DNA of 64,000 nt, from positions 2,480,001-2,544,000 of the forward strand of contig NC_008268.1 of the NCBI RefSeq assembly GCF_000014565.1, given 5' to 3'. This DNA comes from Rhodococcus jostii RHA1. Its GTDB lineage: Bacteria; Actinomycetota; Actinomycetes; Mycobacteriales; Mycobacteriaceae. Of this stretch, positions 25,643-34,930 are shown piece by piece. Made by a program: the position numbers and the translations under genes. The notes beneath the pieces were generated by a model that made no database searches, had not been told where the DNA came from, and saw only the letters and a list, made by a program, of their open reading frames with translations. Every line of letters starts with the position of its first letter. Position 1 is the first letter of the stretch.

Positions 25643-26590
25643 ATGACCACGCCTCCCCGCAGCATCACCCTCCGCTTCCTGGCCGCACCCACCGAGGTGG
25701 CGACGCTCGGAGGGGCCGTCCAAGGGGGCCGGATCCTCGAATGGATCGACAAGGCCGCCTACGCCTGCGCGGTCGGTTGGAGCGGGAGCTATTGCGTCAC
25801 CGCCTACGTGGGAAACATCAAGTTCACCCGGTCCATCGAGTCGGGACACCTCGTCGAGGTCGAAGCCCGGCTCGTCCACACCGGGCGCTCCAGCATGCAC
25901 ATCCAGTGCACCGTGTCGTCGGCCGACCCGCGCACCGGACAGTTCACCGAGGCCAGCAACTGCCTGATCATCTTCGTCGCCGTCGACGATTCCGGTAAGC
26001 CGACGAGTGTGCCGCCGTGGCAGCCCGTCACCGCCACCGACCGCGCCGAGTCCGAGGAGGCGGTCATGCGAATCGGCCTGCGGGCCGACATCGAAGAGGC
26101 GATGAGCAAGCAGAACTACACCGACGCGGGCACCGCACCGGAATCGCTCACCCGTTTCCTCGCCGCGCCCACCGACGTCAACTGGGGCGGCAAGACGCAC
26201 GGTGGAACCGTGATGCGCTGGATCGACGAGGCCGCCTACCTGTGCGGCACGTCGTGGAACGGCACGCCGTGCGTGTCCGTCTACGCCGGCGGGGTGCGCT
26301 TCTACCGCCCGATCCAGATCGGTCACGTCGTCGAGGTCGACGCCCGCCTGCTGCACACCGGTGCGCAGACCATGCACATCTCGGTGCACGTGCGGTCCGG
26401 CGACCCGCGCACCCGCGAAATGAACCTCACCACGCATTGCCTCACCGTCGTCGCCGCCGTCGACGAGGACGGCGCCGCGACGGCAGTGCAGCAGTGGGTG
26501 CCCCAGTCCGACGAGGACCGCAAGCTGGAGGCGCACGCCCGCGAACTCATCGCCCTCCGCGACCGGGCGCGAATCGGCGCCCTGGCGTAA
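25643..26590 (+). CDS. Double-hotdog acyl-CoA thioesterase
   Basis: 315 residues from ATG 25643. The protein is an internal duplication: RFLAAPTEV..GGRILEWIDKAAY (about residues 10-45) repeats as RFLAAPTDV..HGGTVMRWIDEAAY (about 170-205), each followed by a hotdog strand pattern and HLVEVEARLVHTG / HVVEVDARLLHTG. This is the tandem arrangement of ACOT-type acyl-CoA hydrolases; the second repeat keeps the HGG...D motif best. Its substrate is unknown. It is divergent from the dioxygenase homologue and shares its promoter region, suggesting a link with aromatic metabolism, perhaps release of trapped CoA. Confidence 0.85.
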   Translation: MTTPPRSITLRFLAAPTEVATLGGAVQGGRILEWIDKAAYACAVGWSGSYCVTAYVGNIKFTRSIESGHLVEVEARLVHTGRSSMHIQCTVSSADPRTGQFTEASNCLIIFVAVDDSGKPTSVPPWQPVTATDRAESEEAVMRIGLRADIEEAMSKQNYTDAGTAPESLTRFLAAPTDVNWGGKTHGGTVMRWIDEAAYLCGTSWNGTPCVSVYAGGVRFYRPIQIGHVVEVDARLLHTGAQTMHISVHVRSGDPRTREMNLTTHCLTVVAAVDEDGAATAVQQWVPQSDEDRKLEAHARELIALRDRARIGALA

Positions 26591-26641
26591 TCCGCCCGAG
26601 TAGCGTCACGGGAAACGGTCTACCCGCGGAAGGAGCGGGGG

Positions 26642-28126
26642 ATGCCCGGGAACCGTCCACTCGACCCGCAGTTGTCCCGGCGGCGTGTGCTGCAGTGGGG
26701 AGCGGGAGCCGCACTCCTCGGGCTCACCGGGGCCTGCGCCCGCAGCGACGACACCGAGGCTGCGATCGGACCCGACTCCCCGGAGGTGCGCGCGTACGCC
26801 GAGTCCGAGGAACGCCGGTTTCCCGGCGGCAGACCGATCGCCTATGAACTCTCCGCGACGCAGTCCGACGTCGACATCGCAGGTACCCGCACCGCCGCAT
26901 GGTTGTACAACACGCAACTGCCGGGCCCGATCCTGCGGGCCGACGTCGGGGACAGGGTCCAGGTGCGGTTTCGCAATCAGCTCCCGGATCCCACCACCGT
27001 GCACTGGCACGGGCTGGCCATCCGCAACGACATGGACGGGGTCCCGGACGTTACCCAGGCTCCGATACCGGCGGGCACAGAGTTCGTGTACGACTTCATC
27101 CCGCCCGACTCGGGCACGTACTGGTACCACACGCACGGCGACCTCCAGCGCGGCCGGGGGCTGTACGGGGCCCTGATCGTCGACGATCCCGCGGCACCCG
27201 CGAACTACGACGCCGAATTCGTGGTCGTGCTCTCCGACTGGTTGACCGACCGCACGCCGTCGCAGGTCTTCGACGAACTCCGCGGCGGGCGGATGACGTC
27301 CATGGCCGAGATGACGTCGCCCGTGCTCAGCGGCGACTCCGGCGACGTCCGGTACCCGGTGTACCTCCTGAACGGGAAACCACCCGGCGATCCGGCCGTC
27401 TTCACGGCACGGCCGGGGCAACGCGCCCGTATCCGGCTGATCAACGCGGGTGACGACACCGCGTTCCGGGTCGCGCTGGGTGGCCACCGGTTGACCGTCA
27501 CGGATACGGACGGTTTCCCCGTCGAACCGGTCGACACCGACTCGGTGCTGATCGGCATGGGCGAGCGGTACGACGCCGTCGTCACCCTGCAGGACGGGGC
27601 GTTCCCGCTGGTTGCGGTCGCCGAGGGGAAGGGCGCGCAGGGATTCGCGGTGGTGCGCACCGGCGGTGGCGCGGCCCCCGACCCTGCCGTGGTGCCCCGC
27701 GAACTGGGCCCTCCCCCGCTCACCGTGGCCGACCTGCGGGCCACCGACGCCGTCCGGCTCCCCGTCGTCGACCCGGGTGTCACCCTGGAGGCGTCGCTCG
27801 GCGGCGACATGAAGCAGTACGTGTGGACGGTGAACGGCCGGGCTTATCCCGACCACACGCCGCTGACCGTCCACCGGGACCAGCGAGTGCGGCTGGTCTA
27901 CACGAACCCCACGATGATGTTCCACCCCATGCACCTGCACGGGCACACGTTCGCCGTGGCCCGGCCGGACGGCTCCGGACCGCGGAAGGACACCGTGATC
28001 GTGCTTCCCGGGCAGACCGTCGCCGCCGACATCGACACGACCAACCCTGGTCGGTGGATCACGCACTGCCACAACGACTATCACCTTGCCGCCGGGATGG
28101 CGACGATCTTCTCCTACGTGAGCTGA
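26642..28126 (+). CDS. Exported multicopper oxidase
   Basis: 494 residues. The N-terminus SRRRVLQWGAGAALLGLTGAC has a twin-arginine-like motif, a hydrophobic stretch and a lipobox (LTGAC), so a membrane-anchored extracytoplasmic protein is likely. All four copper clusters are seen: HWHGLA, WYHTHGD, HPMHLHGHTF and HCHNDYHLAAGM; the last holds the T1 site with Met as axial ligand. Laccase- or copper-efflux-type oxidation of phenols or Cu(I) are both possible. It sits inside the phenol/guaiacol cluster, 52 nt after the thioesterase, which favours a role with aromatic substrates but does not prove it. Confidence 0.92.
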   Translation: MPGNRPLDPQLSRRRVLQWGAGAALLGLTGACARSDDTEAAIGPDSPEVRAYAESEERRFPGGRPIAYELSATQSDVDIAGTRTAAWLYNTQLPGPILRADVGDRVQVRFRNQLPDPTTVHWHGLAIRNDMDGVPDVTQAPIPAGTEFVYDFIPPDSGTYWYHTHGDLQRGRGLYGALIVDDPAAPANYDAEFVVVLSDWLTDRTPSQVFDELRGGRMTSMAEMTSPVLSGDSGDVRYPVYLLNGKPPGDPAVFTARPGQRARIRLINAGDDTAFRVALGGHRLTVTDTDGFPVEPVDTDSVLIGMGERYDAVVTLQDGAFPLVAVAEGKGAQGFAVVRTGGGAAPDPAVVPRELGPPPLTVADLRATDAVRLPVVDPGVTLEASLGGDMKQYVWTVNGRAYPDHTPLTVHRDQRVRLVYTNPTMMFHPMHLHGHTFAVARPDGSGPRKDTVIVLPGQTVAADIDTTNPGRWITHCHNDYHLAAGMATIFSYVS

Positions 28127-28141
28127 CGCCGCACCGTCAGC
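28122..28141. terminator. Short hairpin between convergent oxidase and pheR
   Basis: A perfect 7-bp stem, GCTGACG/CGTCAGC, with a 6-nt loop spans the ends of the two convergent genes. Modest strength. Confidence 0.4.
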
Positions 28142-29075
28142 CCCGGAGCGCTTCCGAGGGCGCCACGCCGTACTTCCGGCGGTACGCCGCCGCGAACCGG
28201 CCCGTGTGGGTGAAACCCCAGCGCATCGCGACCTCGGCGACCGTCGACGAACCGTCCGCGCGCAGCAGGTCGTCGTGGACGCGTTCGAGCCGCACGTTCA
28301 GCAGGTAGTCGCGGGGGCTCACCCCGACGTACTCCTGGAATCCCTCCTGCAGGCGGCGGACCCCGACACCCGCGATCCCGGCCATCTCGGCCGCCGTCCA
28401 CGCCCGCGCGGGGTCGGCGTGGATCTCGTCGATGACGCGCTTGACGATGCGCGGCCGGGTACCGGCACCGGCCGTCTCGTCGTCCGGGATCGCCGCCAGG
28501 ACCAGTGCCGTGGTGACCGCCCCTGACAGTTGCTCGGCGACGAGCGGGTTCGTGTAGATGCCGCCCGACCGCAGCATCTGGTCGAGCAGTGACCGCACCA
28601 GGGCCAGCCAGCTGGCACCGTTCTCGCTGGTCAGGTCCAGCTGCGGGGGAAGTCGCAGCCCTGGCCGCGCCAGGATCCGCGCCATCTCGCGGTGCAGGTA
28701 GTCGCGGTCGACGCGCACGCCGATGATCGAGCAGTCCTTGCTCCAGTCGGTGATGAGCGTCGTCGTGTCGGGTGGGCATATCGTTCCCTCCCCGGGCACG
28801 GACGACACCTCGTGCTTGCCGGTCACCGATTCCAGATGTCCCGACAGCGGCACGTTGATCGCATACGCGCCAGGGTGGTCGGTTTGGATCGACACGTCGG
28901 CGCCCCAACCGATATGGGTGATCTTCACGGGCCCGAGTTCCACCGCCTCCGCGACGGTGTTGCCCGCGTTCGACCTGTTCAGCGGGGTCAGCCGGTGCGG
29001 GAAGTACACGTCCGACACCACGTGCGACGCTTCGTCCCAATCTTCGGGGCGAATCAGCTTGGACGCGGGCAGCAT
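28137..29075 (-). CDS. pheR: AraC/XylS-family regulator of the phenol hydroxylase genes
   Basis: 312 residues from the ATG at 29075 (MLPASKLIRPEDWDEA). N-terminal AraC-binding-like domain with DVYFPHRLTPL and GWGADVSIQTDHPGAYAINVPLSG; C-terminal double HTH (WTAAEMAGIAGVGVRRLQEGFQEY, VAEVAMRWGFTHTGRFAAAYRRKYG). It is divergent from pheA2A1, the arrangement known for PheR in Rhodococcus phenol degraders. Two direct repeats with a 20-nt period stand between the genes. It is closely similar to the second AraC protein at 31465. Confidence 0.85.
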   Translation of the reverse strand: MLPASKLIRPEDWDEASHVVSDVYFPHRLTPLNRSNAGNTVAEAVELGPVKITHIGWGADVSIQTDHPGAYAINVPLSGHLESVTGKHEVSSVPGEGTICPPDTTTLITDWSKDCSIIGVRVDRDYLHREMARILARPGLRLPPQLDLTSENGASWLALVRSLLDQMLRSGGIYTNPLVAEQLSGAVTTALVLAAIPDDETAGAGTRPRIVKRVIDEIHADPARAWTAAEMAGIAGVGVRRLQEGFQEYVGVSPRDYLLNVRLERVHDDLLRADGSSTVAEVAMRWGFTHTGRFAAAYRRKYGVAPSEALRG

Positions 29076-29118
29076 GGCACCAGTGTGACTACGGACACCT
29101 TCGATTGCAATTTTCGGC

Positions 29119-29132
29119 GTGATCCAAGTCAC
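29119..29132. promoter_or_regulatory. CRP/GlxR-like site upstream of pheA2
   Basis: GTGA-TCCAAG-TCAC, perfect core palindrome, directly abuts the AraC-type direct repeats that start at 29132. Confidence 0.55.
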
Positions 29133-29170
29133 CGCGCAAAGCGGATCACCTCCGCGCTCAGCGGATCGAC
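29132..29170. promoter_or_regulatory. AraC-type direct repeats upstream of pheA2
   Basis: CCGCGCAAAGCGGATC (29132-29147) and CCGCGCTCAGCGGATC (29152-29167) are identical at 14 of 16 positions and exactly 20 nt apart, two helical turns. The pattern CGCA-N4-GGNT resembles XylS/BenR half sites. The second copy ends about 70 nt before the pheA2 start, suited to an activator. Confidence 0.65.
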
Positions 29171-29240
29171 GCACCGTTCCCACGGTCGTACTTTCGTCCG
29201 TATCTCATCAGCGCCCCGGACAGGAAGGGAGGCTCCGACC

Positions 29241-29801
29241 ATGGAGCAACGCGAACTCCGGAACATTTTCGGGCAGTTTGCCAGCGGAGTCACGGTCATC
29301 ACGTGCGCCAACTCCGAGGGCCTGCCGCACGGAGCGACGGTCACCGCCTTCACCGCCGTCTCGATCGAGCCGAGACTGTGCCAGATCACCCTGACCCGAA
29401 AGTCCAAGGCCTGCAACTACTTGAGCAAGGCGCCGTTCGCTGTCAACATTCTCGCCGCCGACCAGGTGGACACCGCGATGCATTTCGCCGGGCGACCGCA
29501 GAACCCCGAACCCGTGTGGGCCGACGGACCGACCGCCCCCATCATCTGCGGTGCCGCCGCCACGTTGTCGTGCCGGCCGTGGGCCGAGTACGACGGCGGC
29601 GACCACATCATCTTCATCGGTGAGATCGTCGCGGCCGAATCCAGCGGCAAGGACCCGCTGCTTTTCTACCGGAGCACCTTCCACGACCTCGGCTCACCGT
29701 CCGCGTCGGCCGCGTGGAACGGATCGATGGACGATCCGAACAACGGCTGGTTCGACTCCACCACCTCCTTCACCCCATTCCATCTTCAGCCCGCCAACTG
29801 A
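29241..29801 (+). CDS. pheA2: Phenol hydroxylase flavin reductase component
   Basis: 186 residues from ATG 29241 with GGAAGGGAGG upstream. It is a flavin reductase domain of the HpaC/NtaB type: FGQFASGVTVITC near the N-terminus, GATVTAFTAVSIEPRLCQITL, KAPFAVNILA and a GDHIIFIGEIV strand. It supplies reduced FAD to the oxygenase encoded 24 nt downstream. First gene of pheA2A1, behind the AraC-type direct repeats. Confidence 0.9.
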   Translation: MEQRELRNIFGQFASGVTVITCANSEGLPHGATVTAFTAVSIEPRLCQITLTRKSKACNYLSKAPFAVNILAADQVDTAMHFAGRPQNPEPVWADGPTAPIICGAAATLSCRPWAEYDGGDHIIFIGEIVAAESSGKDPLLFYRSTFHDLGSPSASAAWNGSMDDPNNGWFDSTTSFTPFHLQPAN

Positions 29802-29825
29802 CCGCCCGATCCGAAAGGACATTCC

Positions 29826-31442
29826 ATGACCACCACCGAAAATGCTCCCGAGACCGCGCTCGACCCGACGAAGGTCAACCCGGCCGCAGACTGCGAAGCC
29901 AACCGCACCGCCAACTTCGCGTCGCGCCCGATGACCGGCGACGAGTACATCGAGTCGTTGCGCGACGACCGCGAAATCTGGTTGCACGGCGAGCGTGTCG
30001 AGGACGTCACCACGCATCCGGCGTTCCGCAACCCCATCCGGATGACCGCACGCCTCTACGACTCGATGCACACCGGCGAACACGTCGACAAGGTCACCAC
30101 CCCCACCGACACCGGCAACGGCGGCGTCACGATGCCGTTCTTCAAGGCACCGAAGTCCTCGGACGACCTGCTGAAGGAACGCGACGCCATCGCCACCTGG
30201 GCGCGCATGACGTACGGCTGGATGGGCCGGTCCCCCGATTACAAGGCCTCCTTCCTCGGCACCCTGCATGCCAACAAGGAGCTGTACTCCCCGTTCCAGG
30301 ACAACGCAGAACGCTGGTACAAGGAATCGCAGGAAAAGGTTCTCTACTGGAACCACGCGATCATCAACCCGCCCGTCGACCGCCAGCTCCCGCCCGACGA
30401 GGTCGGCGACGTGTTCATGAAGGTGGAGAAGGAGACCGATGCCGGCCTCATCGTCAGTGGCGCCAAGGTCGTGGCCACCGGCTCGGCCATCACCAACTAC
30501 AACTTCATCGCCCACTACGGCCTGCCGATCAAGAAGAAGGAATTCGCCCTCATCTGCACCGTCCCGATGGACGCACCGGGCGTGAAGCTGATCTGCCGGT
30601 CCTCGTTCACCCAGAACGCGGCCGTGATGGGCACCCCGTTCGACTACCCGCTGTCGAGCCGCATGGACGAGAACGACACCATCTTCATCTTCGACAAGGT
30701 GCTCGTACCGTGGGAGAACGTCTTCATGTACGGCGACGTCGACAAGATCAACGGCTTCTTCCCGCAGTCCGGATTCCTGCCCCGCTTCACGTTCCAGGGC
30801 TGCACCCGTCTCGCCGTGAAGCTCGACTTCATCGCCGGCATGCTGATGAAGGCCCTCGACGCCACCGGCGCGGGCGGTTTCCGCGGCGTGCAGACCCGCG
30901 TCGGTGAGGTCATCGGCTGGCGAAACCTGTTCTGGTCACTCACCGAATCGATGGCACGCAACCCCGAGCCGTGGATCGGCGACACCGTCATCCCCAAGCT
31001 CGAATACGGCCTCACGTACCGCATGTTCATGATTCAGGGCTACCCGCGGATCAAGGAGATCATCGAACAGGACGTCGCGTCCGGTCTGATCTACCTGCCC
31101 TCGAGCGCCCGCGACTTCAAGAGCCCCGACGTCCGCCCGTACCTCGACAAGTACGTCCGCGGCTCCGACGGCATGACCGCCGTCGAACGTGTCAAGATCA
31201 TGAAGGCACTGTGGGATTCGATCGGCAGTGAGTTCGGCGGCCGGCACGAACTCTACGAGCGCAACTACTCCGGCAACCACGAAAACGTCAAGGCGGAACT
31301 GCTGTTCGCCGCCGAGAACCGTGGCGACGTCGCCTCCATGAAGGGCTTCGCCGAGCAGTGCTTGTCCGAATACGACCTCGACGGCTGGACGGTCCCCGAC
31401 CTCATCGGCAACGACGACGTCTCGTACTTCGGCAACAAGTAA
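29826..31442 (+). CDS. pheA1: Phenol hydroxylase oxygenase component (HpaB family)
   Basis: 538 residues. It belongs to the FADH2-dependent 4-hydroxyphenylacetate 3-monooxygenase/PheA1 family: [32 protein letters not shown] opening, the central [35 protein letters not shown] and [11 protein letters not shown] segments. Paired with the PheA2 reductase and the divergent AraC gene it matches the two-component phenol hydroxylases of Rhodococcus, converting phenols to catechols for CatA. 4-Hydroxyphenylacetate as substrate is less likely in this context. A hairpin follows. Confidence 0.9.
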   Translation: MTTTENAPETALDPTKVNPAADCEANRTANFASRPMTGDEYIESLRDDREIWLHGERVEDVTTHPAFRNPIRMTARLYDSMHTGEHVDKVTTPTDTGNGGVTMPFFKAPKSSDDLLKERDAIATWARMTYGWMGRSPDYKASFLGTLHANKELYSPFQDNAERWYKESQEKVLYWNHAIINPPVDRQLPPDEVGDVFMKVEKETDAGLIVSGAKVVATGSAITNYNFIAHYGLPIKKKEFALICTVPMDAPGVKLICRSSFTQNAAVMGTPFDYPLSSRMDENDTIFIFDKVLVPWENVFMYGDVDKINGFFPQSGFLPRFTFQGCTRLAVKLDFIAGMLMKALDATGAGGFRGVQTRVGEVIGWRNLFWSLTESMARNPEPWIGDTVIPKLEYGLTYRMFMIQGYPRIKEIIEQDVASGLIYLPSSARDFKSPDVRPYLDKYVRGSDGMTAVERVKIMKALWDSIGSEFGGRHELYERNYSGNHENVKAELLFAAENRGDVASMKGFAEQCLSEYDLDGWTVPDLIGNDDVSYFGNK

Positions 31443-31456
31443 CCGCACAGCCGCGC

Positions 31457-31493
31457 AATCCCCGTCAGAAGCGAATCAGCTCTGACGGGGATT
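31457..31493. terminator. Bidirectional terminator between pheA1 and the second araC gene
   Basis: A perfect 13-bp stem (31457-31469 with 31481-31493), loop 11 nt, ends in AATT/AATT-rich bases; it overlaps the last codons of the convergent AraC gene. Confidence 0.7.
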
Positions 31494-32412
31494 TGCCGTA
31501 TCGCCGGCGGTACGCGGCAGAGAACCGGCCCGCATGGGTGAACCCCCACCGGGCAGCGACTTCGGAGACCGTGACACCGGGTTCCAGTGCCCTCAGGTCG
31601 GCGTCGGCGCGACTCAGGCGGATGTCGAGGAGGCATTCCGACGGACTGCGCCCGACGTACTCGCGAAACCCTTCCTGCAACCGGCGGACGCTGGTACCCG
31701 CCAGCTCGGCCATGTCGGCTGCCGTCCAGGCGCGGGCCGGGTCGTCGTTGAGTCCGTCGAGCACTCGTTTGACGATTCGCGGTCGGGGTGCGCCGCCGCG
31801 CACCTCCTCGTCGGGCGTGACGGCCAGGATGAACGCCGAGGTGATCGCGCCGGCGAGCTGTGGGCCGACCACCGGGTTGGCCAGGAGGTCGGCCGGCTCC
31901 CGCAGTTGCGCGGTCAATGAGCGCACCAGACGAAACCAGCTGTGTCCCGGGGCCTCGGTGAGATCGATCTGCGACGGTAGGTGCAGCCCGGGCCGCAGGT
32001 CGGAGCCGAGGATCCGGTCAGCCTCCTGCTCGAGGTAGGCGCTGTCGAATTTGACGCCGAGCACCGAGCAGTCGCCGCTCCACCGGGTGATCAGGGTCGG
32101 CTCGTCCGCCCGGAAGACCGTGGCCTGACCGGGCCGAGACAGCACCGTGTCGCCCTGCGAACAGGACTCCAGCGAACCGGACAGCGGAATGTTGATCTCG
32201 TACGCATCCGGATAGTCGCACTCGATCGACACGTCGGCACCCCAGCCCAGCCTCCCGAGAGTGACGGGGCCGAGGTCAACGGTCCGCATCGACAGCTTCA
32301 TCGCTCCGTTCGGCGACAAGTCGGTCAACGTGTGGGGAAAGTACGCACCGGCCACCGCCCTCGACGCCGCATCCCAGTCCTGGGTTTCGGTGATCGTCGA
32401 TGCCATCGTCAT
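31465..32412 (-). CDS. AraC/XylS-family regulator, probable gcoAB activator
   Basis: 315 residues from the ATG at 32412 (GAGG seven bases upstream). Paralogue of PheR: AGAYFPHTLTDL, GWGADVSIECDYPDAYEINIPLSG, and C-terminal HTHs WTAADMAELAGTSVRRLQEGFREY and VSEVAARWGFTHAGRFSAAYRRRYG. It is divergent from gcoAB. Its operator candidate (32504-32540) has the same 20-nt-period direct-repeat form as the phe operator, so the two regulators probably arose by duplication and diverged in effector. Confidence 0.85.
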   Translation of the reverse strand: MTMASTITETQDWDAASRAVAGAYFPHTLTDLSPNGAMKLSMRTVDLGPVTLGRLGWGADVSIECDYPDAYEINIPLSGSLESCSQGDTVLSRPGQATVFRADEPTLITRWSGDCSVLGVKFDSAYLEQEADRILGSDLRPGLHLPSQIDLTEAPGHSWFRLVRSLTAQLREPADLLANPVVGPQLAGAITSAFILAVTPDEEVRGGAPRPRIVKRVLDGLNDDPARAWTAADMAELAGTSVRRLQEGFREYVGRSPSECLLDIRLSRADADLRALEPGVTVSEVAARWGFTHAGRFSAAYRRRYGKSPSELIRF

Positions 32413-32481
32413 GCACCTGCCTCACTGAAGAATCGTTCCGACCTCATTGAAACCGTGTCGTCACGCCTAGTCGAGGATAAC

Positions 32482-32497
32482 TGAGACCGCAATCACA
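32482..32497. promoter_or_regulatory. CRP/GlxR-like site upstream of gcoA
   Basis: TGAGA-CCGCAA-TCACA matches nine of ten consensus bases and lies 7 nt before the AraC-type direct repeats, the same order as at pheA2. Confidence 0.45.
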
Positions 32498-32503
32498 AGT
32501 AGT

Positions 32504-32540
32504 CGCGCAGATGGTCCAGAGACCGCGCAGAGTGGCTAGA
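32504..32540. promoter_or_regulatory. AraC-type direct repeats upstream of gcoA
   Basis: CGCGCAGATGGTCCAGA (32504-32520) and CGCGCAGAGTGGCTAGA (32524-32540) lie exactly 20 nt apart and share the CGCGCA core with the pheA2 repeats. About 90 nt upstream of the gcoA start. Confidence 0.6.
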
Positions 32541-32630
32541 CCACCCTCCTGCGACGGCCTACCTTCTTCCTCACCCCGCTCACACAACGAAAGTTGTTTC
32601 CGAGCAGTTGCTTTGAATGAGGAGATTCAG

Positions 32631-33842
32631 ATGACCGCCACCCTGTCTTGGATCGACGAGATCACGATGACGGAACTCGAGCGCAACCCGTACCCCGTCT
32701 ACGAGCGGCTGCGCGCCGAGGCGCCGCTGGCCTACGTGCCGGTCCTCGGCTCGTTCGTCGCGACCACCGCCGACCTGTGCCGCACCATCGCCAACAGCCC
32801 CGACTTCGAGGGGATCATCACCAAAGCCGGCGGCCGCACGTTCGGTCACCCTGCGGTGATCGGCGTCAACGGCGAGATCCACCGCGATCTCCGCTCGATG
32901 GTCGACCCCGCACTGCAACCGTCGGAGGTGGACCGCTGGGTCGACGGACTCGTCCGCCCCATCGCGCGGCGCTACGTGGAGCAGTTCGAGAACGACGGCA
33001 AGGCCGATCTGGTCTCGCAGTACTGCGAACCCGTCAGCGTGCGCGCGCTCGGTGACCTCCTGGGGCTGAACGAGGTCAGCTCGGACACGTTGCGCGACTG
33101 GTTCCACCGGCTGTCGAACTCCTTCACCAATGCCGGAGTGGATGCGGACGGCGAGTTCACGAACCCGGAGGGATTCGTGCAGGGCGACGAGGCCAAGGCA
33201 GAGATCCGGGCCGTCGTCGATCCGCTCATCGACAAGTGGACCGTCCACCCCGACGACAGCGCCATCTCGCACTGGCTGCACGACGGCATGCCCGAAGGAC
33301 AGGTCCGCGACCGCGAGTACATCTACCCCACGCTCTTCGTCTACCTGCTGGGCGCGATGCAGGAACCCGGGCACGGAATGGCATCGACACTCGTGGGCCT
33401 GTTCACCCGCCCCGAGCAGCTCGAGGCCGTCATCGACGAGCCTGCCCTGATTCCGCGGGCGATATCCGAGGGAATGCGCTGGACCTCCCCGATCTGGTCG
33501 GCCACGGCCCGCATCAGCACCAAGGACGTCACGCTCGGGGACGTGTTCCTTCCCGAAGGATCCGTGGTCCTGTTGTCCTACGGTTCGGCCAACCACGACA
33601 CCGCCGTCTACGACGCCCCCTCCGACTACGACATGACGCGCCCTCCGCTCCCCCACCTGGCGTTCGGTTCCGGCAACCACGCGTGCGCGGGTATCTACTT
33701 CGCGAACCACGTCTGCCGCATCGGCCTGGAGGAGTTGTTCGAGGCGATCCCGAACCTCGAACGTGACTCCGGCGCGGACGTGGAGTTCTGGGGCTGGGGT
33801 TTCCGCGGCCCGACCGCCCTCCGGGCCACGTGGGAGGTGTAG
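32631..33842 (+). CDS. gcoA: Cytochrome P450 aromatic O-demethylase (GcoA/AgcA, CYP255A-like)
   Basis: 403 residues from ATG 32631 (GAGGAG upstream). It begins [26 protein letters not shown] and contains [33 protein letters not shown] (the I-helix region typical of this family), [16 protein letters not shown] and haem loop [16 protein letters not shown]. As I remember it, GcoA of Amycolatopsis and AgcA of Rhodococcus follow the same sequence almost line by line. It demethylates guaiacol and alkoxyphenols to catechol plus formaldehyde. Its partner GcoB is encoded 2 nt downstream. Confidence 0.92.
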   Translation: MTATLSWIDEITMTELERNPYPVYERLRAEAPLAYVPVLGSFVATTADLCRTIANSPDFEGIITKAGGRTFGHPAVIGVNGEIHRDLRSMVDPALQPSEVDRWVDGLVRPIARRYVEQFENDGKADLVSQYCEPVSVRALGDLLGLNEVSSDTLRDWFHRLSNSFTNAGVDADGEFTNPEGFVQGDEAKAEIRAVVDPLIDKWTVHPDDSAISHWLHDGMPEGQVRDREYIYPTLFVYLLGAMQEPGHGMASTLVGLFTRPEQLEAVIDEPALIPRAISEGMRWTSPIWSATARISTKDVTLGDVFLPEGSVVLLSYGSANHDTAVYDAPSDYDMTRPPLPHLAFGSGNHACAGIYFANHVCRIGLEELFEAIPNLERDSGADVEFWGWGFRGPTALRATWEV

Positions 33843-33844
33843 CC

Positions 33845-34840
33845 GTGACCTTCACCGTTTCGGTCGCCGCGGACAGGGTGGAATGCCGCCCCGACCAGCC
33901 GATACTCGACGCTTTCCTCCGGGGCAGCGTGTGGATGCCGAACTCGTGCAACCAGGGCACGTGCGGAACGTGCAAGCTGCGGGTCGTGTCGGGATCGGTC
34001 GATCATGGGCGTTCGCCCGAGGACACGCTCACCCAGGCCGACCGCGAGCAGGGTTTCGCCCTGGCCTGCCAGGCCACACCGTGCAGTGACACCGTGGTGG
34101 AACGCCTGGACACGGCGCCGGCGGGCACCGTCCACGCCCTGCGGGACCTCATCGGCACCGTGAGTGCGATCGAGGACGTCGCCCGTGACACGCGGCGGGT
34201 TCTCGTCACGCTCGACAGCCCGCTCGAATTCTCCGCAGGGCAGTACGTCGAACTGCGAGTACCCGGCACCGACCACTGCCGCCAGTACTCGATGGCGAAC
34301 ACGCCGGGCGAGTCGAAACAGCTCGAGTTCCACATCCGCAGGCAACCGGGTGGAGTCGCGACGGACGGTTGGGTCTTCGGCACGCTGTCCGTCGGCGAGC
34401 GAGTCGAGATGACGGGGCCGCTCGGCGACTTCCGTCTCGATCCGGAGGACGAGGGTCCGATGATCCTGCTCGGCGGCGGAACCGGGCTTGCCCCGCTGAA
34501 ATCGATGGTCCGCCAGGCACTCACGGTCACACCGGAACGCGCGATCCACCTCTATCACGGCGTGCGGGAAGCAGCCGACCTGTACGACGTCGACCTGTTT
34601 CGGGAGTGGGAACGCGCGCACCCGGGGTTCCGATACGTTCCGTGTCTGAGCGATTCGACGTGGTCCGGCCGGACGGGCTTCGTCACCGACGCGTTCGTGG
34701 AGGACTTCGACACCTGTCGCGGCTACTCCGGGTACCTGTGCGGGCCGCCGGCGATGGTCGACGCCGGAGTCAAGGCGTTCAAGCGCCGGCGCATGGCTCC
34801 TCGACGCATCTTCCGGGAGAAGTTCACGCCCGCCGCGTGA
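33845..34840 (+). CDS. gcoB: P450 reductase for guaiacol O-demethylase (2Fe-2S/FAD/NADH)
   Basis: 331 residues; GTG start two bases after the gcoA stop. The N-terminal plant-type ferredoxin domain has CNQGTCGTCKL and a fourth Cys in ALACQA; the FAD domain shows RQYSMANTP; the NAD domain shows GGGTGLAPLKSM and GYLCGPPAMVDAG. The single-protein reductase is the hallmark of the two-component GcoAB-type P450 system and passes NADH electrons directly to GcoA. A strong hairpin terminates the operon. Confidence 0.93.
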   Translation: MTFTVSVAADRVECRPDQPILDAFLRGSVWMPNSCNQGTCGTCKLRVVSGSVDHGRSPEDTLTQADREQGFALACQATPCSDTVVERLDTAPAGTVHALRDLIGTVSAIEDVARDTRRVLVTLDSPLEFSAGQYVELRVPGTDHCRQYSMANTPGESKQLEFHIRRQPGGVATDGWVFGTLSVGERVEMTGPLGDFRLDPEDEGPMILLGGGTGLAPLKSMVRQALTVTPERAIHLYHGVREAADLYDVDLFREWERAHPGFRYVPCLSDSTWSGRTGFVTDAFVEDFDTCRGYSGYLCGPPAMVDAGVKAFKRRRMAPRRIFREKFTPAA

Positions 34841-34853
34841 CGACCGCACCCCG

Positions 34854-34892
34854 ATGCGTACGCCGAGGCCCTCCGAGCCTCGGCGTACGCAT
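34854..34892 (+). terminator. Hairpin terminator after gcoB
   Basis: A perfect 16-bp stem (34854-34869 with 34877-34892) has a 7-nt loop, 13 bp past the gcoB stop. It separates gcoAB from the benA promoter. No T tract is seen. Confidence 0.7.
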
Positions 34893-34930
34893 GCCGGACA
34901 CGTCCTAGTCAGTACTCGGTAAATGCCTAG

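Noticed and set aside
29085..29100. A further CRP-like site near the pheR start (TGTGA-N6-ACACC)
   Set aside because: More than one mismatch in the second half; the site at 29119 is far better.
29826..31442. 4-Hydroxyphenylacetate 3-monooxygenase as the function of the HpaB-like gene
   Set aside because: The family permits it, but the PheA2 partner, divergent AraC regulator and cat/ben neighbours fit phenol hydroxylase better, and no homoprotocatechuate genes are present.
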